DNA from: Strix aluco
Lineage: Eukaryota > Chordata > Aves > Strigiformes > Strigidae
Assembly (NCBI RefSeq): GCF_031877795.1
Contig: NC_133938.1
Coordinates: 17,020,920-17,084,919 of the forward strand
Direction of reading: 5' to 3'
Length of the DNA stretch: 64,000 bases
The notes under the pieces are model-generated. The model did no database searches. It was not told the DNA's origin and saw only the letters and a program-made list of their open reading frames with translations. Made by a program: the position numbers and the translations under genes. Shown here in pieces: positions 49,601 through 61,600 of this stretch. How positions within the stretch are numbered: position 1 is the stretch's first letter; every line of letters starts with the position of its first letter.

Positions 49601-52600
49601 TTAAATCAATACCATTTTTCTCCCTTCTTCCAAAGCAGATTCCAGTTGTCTGGTCAATCCATTATATTCTGCAATTTTCTCTTCAAGCTGCAATTTACTG
49701 CACTGAAGCCTCTCATCTTCTTTTCTGAGCTGACAAGCAAGTTCTTCATTTTGAAATTCCATCTTTTCTAATTGTCTTTATGCAAAACAGATTAATGCAT
49801 TATAATTCACTATAGCAGAAAAGTGTAGGAATTAACTGCGGTCATATTTTTAAAAAGTTACCTTTTAAGATTTTCATATTTATTCTGAATGTTACGGTTT
49901 TCTTCTTCTAAGGAATGACTGCCCAGGGAAGCTACAGTATCTTCCTCCTGTGAAAACGACAATTTGTTTCTGGTTGGAAACTTATATACAGGATATTACA
50001 GAGTAAAGTAAGGTTGCCTAGTAAAATCCAATTGAAAAAAACCCCTGTAATTTCAGGTAAACACTGTATTATATTCAAGTAAACATTATCTTGTATTTAA
50101 AACAAATAAAATGCAGCAAAAGTAGCAGATTAAAACGTTATGTGAACACTTTAAAACTGAAAACCTGCTATATAACAAAGTGAAGTCCTAACAAAACCCA
50201 TATGCTGCTCATGCAGCCTTGTGTATTAGGAGCTGGCCAGGTCTATCTCCTCGTGAACTTTGACTCTTAAGCTTTAGATTCCAGCAAAAATAAATTCCCT
50301 CGCACTACAGTCACAGGAAGCATAAAAATAAAACCGCATATATAGAGAGTTATCACAGAAGAACAGTGCAGCACTGGCAAAGAATTTCAGAAAGTAGTGA
50401 ATATCAAAAAAGACAGTCAAGTTCATAAAAAGAAGTATATCGGTAGCATAAACTGAAGAAAGCAAGAAGTCAAGCTGTCTTCCCCTGCCCAGCACTCAGA
50501 CTGACAAACTTTGTTTTCTTTTATATCTTCCAACAGTAGCGATGTGACTGTATCGCTCTTGCTACCATCCATCCACAGCAGATAAGCAATAAATAGCCAC
50601 ATCACCAGCCTGCTGGCACCATTATTTAAGGGACAACCTCCACCATTCACTGGACTACCTCAAGCAGTTCCACCCAGTAATTTGAGCCAACCTAGTTGAT
50701 TTTGTTTATGTAAATTACAGGCTGTTCAGCTAGCAGACTGGTAGTAGCAGAAACCTCCAGCAGAGGGGTAGTAAACTGATGTCCTGCTCCAGCTGAACCC
50801 AGAAGAGTGTTTCTGTACATGGTCCAGTTACCTCAAAAGGAGTTTTCCCAAATTCTGGTCACAGGATCAAGGGTCAGAATCTCTAAAGGATGTTACCAAG
50901 ATTTAATGCTGAAATTTAACTGCTGTTCCACCACACTACTGATTATATTCCAAATTACTTCACTATACTTAAGAGGTTTTTTTGCATTTATTCAGGAAAA
51001 GATGTAGTTAGATTAAAATTACATACAAAATTTTATATATGCACCTCAAAATTAATTGCTGCTTAAGTACTTTGCTAAGCAAAGATGGATTTATGAGCAT
51101 TCCTGGAAAGAGTATTTAAGTTACATAAACAAGAACAAAAGTTGATGTTATAAAGATCATCTTGACAAGAAATTTTAAAACAAAATCACGAGCCATGTTT
51201 TTTATAAGCAGATAAAGTCTAGAGGGACACAGAGAATCACTGTGTTTCAGCTGAAGTTTTCCCACTGACACAGGAAGAAGATTAAGCCCCTTTCCCACCC
51301 TACTGATTGAAACATCTTTGTCATTCATGCTAGCGGAATATTCTCTTCTAACTCAAAAGCACATTAAAAAAAAAAAAAAAAAAAAAAAAAGGAGAGAAAA
51401 GAGAACAACAGAAACTCCCAAACTTAGCCCTGCCATTGAAACTGATGTCACAGAAAAAAAAGTTGAGGAGTATTCATGTTCAGGCGTAAGAGAAAATACC
51501 AGCAGGTATGCTAAAAATAGAAATTATCCTATTAAAGCATATTTTAAAAATATTTTATCAACCAACACAATGTAATCATTAAAATGTTAGTTACACATCA
51601 TCAACAATATAATTTATAACTATTTATTTGAGCAAATATTGTCTGGTTTAGAAATCAGTCATTAAAACAAAACTAACGTGGAATTAATTTATTCCACTAG
51701 ATACAAACAATAACTAGACTTGAACATTTATTTCCAGGGAAGAATTCTGCAACATATCTCAGGACATAAGTACTCAAAAGGATCAAGAATATACTCACTT
51801 AAAAGATATAGAATCTAAAAGTAACTAGCCTTGTCACATACTGAATTCACGTAAATACAGTTGGCAATAGTTTATTTGCATTATGCTATTTCTACAGAAG
51901 CAGCTTTTGATTTATGAAGCAAATAACAAAGGAAACCACACAACTGTCACACACGCTAACAGGAAAAAAATGTGCCAGAGTCTTTGTTCCACATAATTTT
52001 CTCATTTATCTTTAAAAAAAATCAGCACGTTCTAAGCACCTGAACCTGCAGCTCCCTAAGGATTGCGCATTTCGGCGCATGGATCCTTTCCGGGGACGTA
52101 AGCTTTCCTTGATATCCTTGATGCTTTTCCTCAGCTGCTTTCCACAAGTCACAGACATGTTCTAACTCCTTTAACTCAGCTTCTGTTTTGTCCCTCACCT
52201 GCATAGTAGCATCACAGGAGAAAAATGTAAATGTAAAACCATAAATTAATTGTTGTAATAATTAATGGCTTTCCATGTAAGTAATAAATCTGAAATTCTA
52301 CACAAGTTGCATAGTATCACTATTTTATAAAATTCTGACAGAGTTACAAGTTCCCATTGGAGAAATTTCCACCTCCGACTACATTTCATTAAAGACTCAG
52401 TAACACTCACAATGAACATTTACAAAATTATGCAAGTGTTAGCAGTTCATCGTGCAATACCCAAATTTTGATTTTATTTTTATTGCAATATCTTTGGGAC
52501 GTGGCATACATGCACACTAAGCAACTTACAGGAAAAATTCTGACAATACAACTATTGCAGTATTTGAAAAGAGGGCAACACCTAATGCCATCCGAAGCCA

Positions 52601-55600
52601 CATACAATGCTGTGCAAATATTTATGGGATCAGAAAATATTTTCCTCCATTCTACAACTAATCATGAAAAAATAGTTAGTATGAAATAAAATTAACATCC
52701 AAGACACTTCTGTGAGGACTAATTCTTGCAGGCAATGCAAAACCTGTTCGTGCCTCAGCTTTACTGCTTAAAAGAACATGTATTTTGATGAGCTGTGGAA
52801 CTGAGGAAAGTGATTTTCCTACCAATTTTGTATTGTTTTCTGATGCTTAAGAATGTGCTAACTGTGTTCCAGTATTCAGTTCCATCTGTCAAAAAACTTA
52901 AAACTCATCTTTATGGATTCGCTGTTTTCACTGCTAGTTAAAACAAACAAAGCAGTCTTACAGTAGGTTTGCTTCCCTATGCAACTTTCACAGCTGTTCT
53001 GTCAAGAAATCTAGTTTTAAAATCATCAATAACAAAACCACATTTTTAAAAGCAACAAAAGAATTCTCAAATTCTGAGATAGCAGCCCAACTCCTTAGTC
53101 ATTACTCTAGAAACCACTTCTTGCTTGTTTGCAATTGTGTAGTACCCAAAAAACCACTAGCTCACAAGTAAGAGGTAGTAAAACATTCAGTGAATTTACA
53201 AACAATTTTATACATTGAAAAAGAAAAAGAGCCAGTACCTTGTGACTAATAAGTGGATCACAATAATGTGAAAGATCAGTGTCCTACAGAATTGTTTGGA
53301 AACATGATTTATTACTGCAAAACTTACCTTATCTAATTCTAAGCATTTGTTTTCTTTTATTCTTTTGTTTTCATTTAAGACTGTTTCATATTTGGATTTC
53401 AATTCTTCTACTGCTCTTTGCAATTTTTGTACCTATGACAACATATATTTTTCATACATTTGCAAGGTGTTTCATTCAAATATAGAAAAAATAAAATCAT
53501 TAGCATGAAGCATAAAGGAAAACTTTTGGTTTCTAAATATAATCTCAATATTTGTCATTATATGAAGTTATTTATTTTCATTATCCTACTCACCACAGCA
53601 AATATAAAAGGGTAACCAGATAAAGAACACTCTGATATCAATATTTTGTTTTCACCAATAGAGAATGAGCTACAGTTGTGCTACAGAAGCAACTAGCATG
53701 ACTCACCCTTTCCTCACAGATAACAAACCAATAGATCACCAACAGTTCCCACCTGGAGTCACCACAGCTATAAGCCAGGGAATTTCAGCCCACTTACTTC
53801 TTAAGACTGGCTGTTCCCTGGAGCTACACCCCCCCTGTTAAAGCTTGCAACAACTTTAACTGTGGTGATATATTCCACAGACAAGGCACACTGGTTGTAC
53901 TTAGGTTTTATATCATGTTTTTTCTCTCATCAATGATTTTGAAGAGAGAGAAGACTATCAGCGAAATGGTGTCTATACTATAGCAGAAATATATACAACT
54001 TAGAATCAACGATCTAAATCGTCTTCTCTGTAAATAAAGCCAAATACAAAAAATGAATTGATAAAAAGCTCATTTTAAATCTGATTTATATGTTTTGCTG
54101 CTATTCTCAATGTAGAGCTACCTATGTAAATAAAAAGACTCTTAGAATAGTTCTTGGATGCTGGTTTACTGTTCTTAGGAATGTGGAAATAAAGATGTGA
54201 CCAAGGAGAGGTAAAATATCATTGGATATGTCTGCTAAAGACATCAGACTCAAATTTTATTTTTTAAATATAGTTTACTGGCTTGCCAACTTGCTTTTTA
54301 GAAAACAAATCTTTTTTAAGCAAGCATGTAGTTAGCTCTGTTGGCTTCAATGAGCTTCAACTGGGCTTCACACAATTCAGTAAGGATTACATGTACTAGT
54401 AATAGTGTGGAGACTATTCCTGGATATGGTTTGCAATGGCACTCTCTTCTATCATCCTCAATGCTACGACAGTATTACAATGACCATGATAACATTACAT
54501 CTGTTTTATTACAAACAAAACCTTTATCATTTCCTCAAAACTGCTTAAAAATTTAAAAACCATACTTGAACATTTCAAATATGCTGGTCACCTGATTTTT
54601 ATACTGTTCGGCAAGGTTTTCCTGCAGCTTTGCCTCTTCTTGCAGATTTAGGAGCTCACTTTCAACAGAAACAGTACTGTTTTCCAATGTAGCAAGGGAA
54701 GCCTTGATTAAAACATGGAAAATATAAAAATTGTAAGTGTCTTATTAAAATAACACAGTCTACAATATGATATTACTAGCAAATGACCTGCAGGCACTAA
54801 AAAAGAATGACACAATTATTTATTCTGTCAAACAAAAATGACAGCCCACAGTTCATTTGTCAGCTCATAAAAACATTTACTTTGGAGGACAAATACAATA
54901 CAAAACCTGTAAACCCTTTAAAAATTGAAATTAATAATTGGGCTAAATTCAGTTCTTTAATCTGAAGAAAGTTTCACAAACATAAAAGAAAATTTCTAGT
55001 TAAGCAATTTTGTAGCTACTGACAGTAAAACAAATGGCATCTTGGTTAAGTAGACAGATGACTAGCCAACCCTGTTCCTAGCTTTGCCATTTACACTGAT
55101 AAATTTTTAATGCCTCATTTTCACTTACTGTACAGAAATCGATGGCAAAATTTATTCTACAGGTTTGGGATCTCTAGACAGAAGACCCAAAGGGAATAAA
55201 TGTGATTACTTTACTAATGTATCAGAAATGCAGAGCCATTCAACAAAGATTTACAATGATCTCACCTTTAATTTTTCATTTTCAAGGTAAATCTTTTCAT
55301 TTTCAGAGTTAACAGAATTCAGCTTTCCAAGAATTCCCTCATCTGAGTTTCTTCTCCATTCCTCCTTTCTTTTCAGGTCTTCCAAAAGGCTTGTGATCTG
55401 CCTTTTTAGATAGGCAAGAATGTCTGTATAATATACAATGCTTCCAAAACTCTCACTATGCAAATTAAATTGTACCTTAACACATACTCCTTCATTGTTC
55501 TTATTTAATAAAAAAAAAAAAAAAAAAAGAAAGAATGCATTCGAGCATCCCAAGAAAGCAGTATCTATTGAAATAAGAAACTATCCAAAGGGGTGGTCCA

Positions 55601-58600
55601 TTGAGTGGTCCTAGGTCAATTATAAACAAATTCATTACCTAGAACACCCAAGCATACTTCCAAGACAACTGTGCATATACATACTGTACCAAATTGAATT
55701 ATATTGAATTTATAGGGTCTATCAGATAATGTCCTACTAAGAACATTCCATAGCTAGTTTAGGAATGGTACTTTCCATTATTAAAAGCAGCAAGTTGTGC
55801 TATGCCTCTCCATTTGCTTTTCAGGTTAATGAAGTTAAAACAATGAAATTTGTTTCACTGTTTAGTTCATCATACAACACCTAGTCGAACAAGTCTTGTT
55901 AGAATGGTACATTTCAAGCAAAGACTTATATTTTCAGATGAAATAAAACCAGCAAAAACCAGCTGGAAGCAGAATGTGTACTTGAGGGAAGAATCATAGA
56001 TGCTTCCCTTTTCTTATTCTGCCTTTATATACACTGGGCCAATTGTGGGCTAGGCGGATTTCTGGACTGATGTCATATACCTGCACACCTGTTAAATTTT
56101 AAAATATGATGAAAATATTTTCAGAAATGTCAGATTTTCTGAAACAAAAACAAGAGTCAAGTCAATTTCATTTGAGCTGTTATGTATCTGAGCATGAATC
56201 AAGTTTTTTGTACAATAAACATTCCGCCTGAGGCCTAGCATAAAAGCACATATCAGTTTCTTTGGCTTGTTTGAATTATAGTCCATACTTCTACTGACAA
56301 AAAAGGTAAAAGGATATTTGCCACAGTCTGCCAAAGAAAATGGCATCTGCTTCATTAAGATTTGACTGCATAGTTTGAATGAGGTTGGACAATTTTGTGT
56401 TGCTTTTCCTTACAATAAACTGTTCAAACGCACATCTGAGAGAAACCCTTCTCTATCCTCTAGTGGGGTGAGACATTAGTGGAACTGAAATAATTTTGCT
56501 ATCGTTAGTCTGAAGTAGAAACTAGAAGCCTAAGAACCTTCTTCTATACTGCAGTAGACACAAGGGTTAGCACTCAAGCTGTTGAATCAGTTACTAAATA
56601 AGTGGTTCTGAGGAAGCAGGATAGTAGCTGCTAGTAAGTTCAGGCTAATCAGAAGTATTCATATGCTCCTTACTTGTATGGGGGAATGAAATTTTTCAAA
56701 AACTTGTGAAATGCAGCAGAGAGAAGGCCAAAAATCTTAAATTTGTTCTAGTTTCCAACTTGTAAATTCTGCCCAGAATTTTAAAATATGAATATATAAA
56801 CTTGTATACATTATCAACACTGAGTACTACACTACTAACTATGAACAATGTGTGACTAAAGAAACAAAAAATAGATCAACAGTTTAACTTACTTCCTGAG
56901 ATCTTCTGTTTCAATTTGTAACGTTGTCTTTCCTTCAACCATTCTATCATGCTGGCTTTTACAGATGTCAGAAGCTGACAGTATCTCAGACAGTTTGACT
57001 TCCTAGAGAATATAGGAATTACAAATTATGTAACAAAAGAATGCCACTGAAGAATGCCATCTAGTTATACAAATTTTTCTAAACCAAGAGGTATTTAATA
57101 TAAGATGGCTTTATTGGATCTCCCTAGTACAAAGCAATGTAATTTTTGTCTAAATTCAAAAGAAAATAAACAAAATTACATTCAAAAAAATTAAAGTCTA
57201 AGTACAGATGTACTTTCAAGGCAGAGAAGCAGTTAAACACTGGCACTGTATATCAACTGTAGAATACAACAATATTGCAAAATTTAAGATGCAAATCTTT
57301 TCTTAGAACAAAAATATGTCTCCAATACATCTCTACTACATATAAATTACATAAATCAATACAAAAATAAAATTATGCCAAAACATTTTAAGAATAAAAA
57401 ATAATAGCTAGGTAAGAAATACAAAGTTAGGTGAAATCCCTTGAAGAAGTATGGATAATTAATCAACACATGTATCTTGAAAGTACACCAGGTCTTCAGT
57501 GGGGAAAGAAAACAACAGTGTGACTACAAAACATCAAAACTTAGCAGTGTACTGCTAAGTGTACTTCCAAGATCCACTTCTGTCTTCTCACAAAGAACAA
57601 AGAAAAAAAAATATTAACCATCTCCTGGTATACTAACTGGAAAAATATATCTTTGATACTAACATGTCCAAAATGATGGCAACAAATCTAGGAGTATGAA
57701 AACATACTCTTACTAGGAAATCTAAATAAGGCAATAAAGATCTCAGCACAGTTCCGATCCACCTGGCCTTTTCGAACAATTACACACTGTAGGGATATTC
57801 AGGGCAAGAATCTAAGGAACAATTTGGATTAAGGAAGTTTTGTACTTGGATTTTGAAAAGGCTCAGAGCAAGCAGCTTAGAAGCGGAAACCTAAATATCC
57901 ACATGAGATGTCACAGACTGATAAATAATGAAAACAAAGGCTTCAAACACCAATCATGGATTCTCAGTTAGTATACTGTACTTCTGGGTTAGTGGATATC
58001 CACAAAGGTCTAACAGGAAGCTCAGGAGAGATGTAACTGAAAGCTGATCCTCTTACTTACTACAGTTTGAAGTGTACAACCTCAGGGCTTAAGACATTCA
58101 CTAAATTTTAACAAAACAAGGCAGTGAATATAGTAACAGTTTGCATGTCACTTATAGCAACCTCTTCTTTAACCAAGGAGCAAAAAAATAAAAGATACAA
58201 ACACAGCATGACCAAACAACTTCTATTTTCCACAGGTGAAAGTCTCCCAGTTGTTCAACTTAAAACAATACAGCACGGCATTGCTCACAGTGTAGTCACT
58301 CACACATTCTCTTATTCTGGAGGTTAAATTTTCCACAGCTGCTTCAAAGCGTTGAGCTCTTTGTTTCTGGGACCTGATTGCTTTTTTCAGAGCAGTCTTC
58401 TTTTGCTCACTTGTTTCCTTTAAGGCTAACATCTGGTGCTTGTATTCACCAACTTGAAGTTTCCACTCTGATATTTTCTTTTCTAGAGTCTGCAGCATAA
58501 TTAAACATCAACTCTTTTCAAATTCTATACCTTACAGATCATTTTGTGACATAACATAATCAGGAATACCAATTACATTTATAATCTGTTTGAATAATGT

Positions 58601-61600
58601 CTTTGTATCTCAAATCTGGTGGTTGATATAAGGAGCTAGCCAACATACATACAGCAGTAGGCAAGAGAAAGTACATGTTGGGAAACCCATTACAAAGATG
58701 ATCAAGAGACGAGGTCGAGAAGGTGCAGAAGCAGGCAGCAGTAAGGGGAAAGACAGCAATATAACCATCGCTGTGTGCTCGTGGAAATGAATGCAGAATT
58801 TCAATACAGAAGGCATGGCATGGATGTTAAACCTATTAATGAGGAGGAAAATAAAAGTGGTTTCATCATCCTTAGTGGCTGATTTCTGGAAAGAATATCA
58901 CCTTAATGATGCCACTAGTGATATTCACTGATGTAGTACTAGTCTGTGCTCTGAATCTATAGTGAACACACACATAACGAAGGCTGGAGATCAGTATAAC
59001 TGCGTAAGAGATTTGAATATGAAAGTTAAGGTCTTGGATTTGGGTTTTTTTAAGTCTAGAAGATAGGAAAGGCCAGGGTCTTTCCTTGAATAGATGTATT
59101 ATGATATGGTCTGTGATTAAATGACCATTTACTATTTTCTTGCAAGATCTCTGACTTTTTCCCATGCATATAATAGCAGGGAATTACAGGGAATTTAATA
59201 AACAAAGATGTGACTTGCAGGGGGCAGCAGAAGAACACCTTCAATAAATAGAGCAAATAGAAAATCTGAGACTATGTACAGACTTCTTGAACTGTTGGTT
59301 TAAGTAAACAACTGTTATCCCTTGTTATAACCACAGGAGGTCACAATCACACTAAGAATAAGTGCTTTGGGCATTATTCAGTGGCTGAGGTAAATTTAAA
59401 TTGAGAATTAATTTCATAAGGGTAATGCTAAACTTTTGCAAGCTTTTGTCCAGATATTAACAAAATCATCACCAGGATTTAAGTTAGCAACTGACTTCAG
59501 CACTTTTTGAAAAGCAAACGAACAAAACTTTTAAATAAAGACTGAATGAAAATACAGTTGTATACCAAGTTACTTTATCTAATGAAAATGCTGTTGGAAT
59601 TCTATAATTGTACTAGGGAGAACAAGAAAGCCATTTTTATTCAGAAGAAAACTTGAAGTATTTAAACAGACATAGACATAGGTGACTTTTTTTGAAATTG
59701 AGTTGCTATAGGTTCCTTAACAACTTCAAATGATACAATTAATAGGGGATGTATGCCACTAAAAAAATAAGAAATACATTATTTTTTAGCTGATGTTCTC
59801 TCATTCATGCCTATGTTCTTGACAAGTTTCAAATACTGAAATCTGAGGCCACATACAGCTCCAGCCTCTGACACATGACCTCTTCCTTGCCTTGTTCTAA
59901 AGCCAGTAACTGATGCAAATGTCCAAATTTACCTCTTGCCTTTTAGAACAGAAAATGGAAAATTTCACCTACTTTAAACAAAGTGAGGTTAGGCATTAAT
60001 CTTAAGCGTTTCTCTTTCAGTCAGTATTAAGAAGTTTATTGATTCCTTCACAGTCAATAAAGAGGTGGTGATTCATCACCCTTATCTTACACCAGAAGCT
60101 CATCCTGGGGACTTGCCTATCTCTTTCTATTGACTATATGGAGAATGCCTCAGGATCGGTATCTGTCTTCTAGATAGCACAGCTGGGTGAGTGCAAATGC
60201 TTCTATGTGTGCTTAACTTCTCTTCAGCAGAACTGCTAGTATGCACAAGTTAAGAAAAGAAGAAAAAAATCCACCCTTGCAATTAAGATAATGTGGTCAG
60301 GCAGATTGAGCAGAATATAAATGCTAATGATTTTTACTGTTTGGGATTTTTTTTTTTACTAAGAGTTTGATGTCAAGTAATACTTAAAGATTTAACTCTC
60401 ACATCTGAGTTACATTTTAACCACAGTAAGGCTTTGCTAATTTTTTCAAATGAACTGAAACACAAGTAAAAATATGCTGACCTGTATTTTCACTTTTAAT
60501 TCCTCATTTTCTACTTCTTTTCTTTGAATCTGACATTGCAGGTGAGCTTGTACTGCCTTTACTGATCTTGACAGGTGGTCTTCTTTCTGTACATTGACCT
60601 AAGAAAGAGAAATAAACACAAATCTATTGGTCTATGGAGATATGCCATATAATGCTACCTATATTCTACTTTGCCTTAGTTTCTAACTGACATTGAATGC
60701 CCTCAAAAGCTGGAAAAGATAAAGCATGCTCTACAAGTATATTCACAAGAAGTAACTTTTTACTAATGTTATTCATGTTAAACAGAAATCACAAACTTGA
60801 AAGAACGTATGTATAATTGATGCCTCATATTTAATCTGACTCTTAGTATGAACAAGGCCTGGAAGCATGAACTCAGAAATCCAGGCTGAGCAAAGGCATC
60901 TAGCTAGCACGTAGACCAAAATTAAGTCACACTGATCAGCTCTGCCATGACTAATTAGACCTGAACTGATTTTTCATTAAATACCAAAAGACCACCATCT
61001 GCTATTAGAAGTATTCATACACTTAATTCAAACGCTAGTTTGGGGGGGTGGGGGGGTGGGATGTGTACATGTGTACAGAAGAGGCAACTTATGTCACCAG
61101 AACTGAGATCAGATGTTTCTATGAAATATCTTGCAACTTGATTCCTTTGGCTTGTTCTAAATAAGAAATAATGAAAACAGGTGGGAAGAAGTCATATTAT
61201 CAGGACAGACTAGAGGGGCATTGTAATGCACCAGTGCAAGTGTGCATTATATATACCAGTAAGAAAGGCAGATTCAGACTCAGCCAGGTATTGATAAAAA
61301 TGCCATTTATTGGAGATAACATAAGAAGGAACAAGAGGATAGCACAGATAATCATTTATCCCTTCAGATGCTGGGCACCCCAAATTGTTCAACATTAGAC
61401 ACATCTCTAGTCAGGGCATAGCATGCTGCGCAGATCCCATCAACGCTGTGGTTTACTGGTGTTGTAGTCTTCAGAATCTTTATAAGCTTTTCTATTCAGC
61501 ACTTCTACTCTGAAGCAAAAGGATGTTTCTATGAAAACATGCTGCTCCACTTCAAGATAAAGACAAGGACATGCCAATGGCCAGGTGCGAAAGGAGGCAC

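Noticed and set aside
51366..51390. Poly-A run as proof of a processed pseudogene
   Set aside because: No coding sequence similar to a known mRNA lies to its left and no target-site duplication is visible.
55402..55553. Extension of ODF2L exon f into the upstream intron along the 100-codon open frame
   Set aside because: The AAAAAG acceptor at 55403-55402 completes the split lysine from exon e and restores alignment; the extension adds unrelated sequence and a poly-Phe run from the T-tract.
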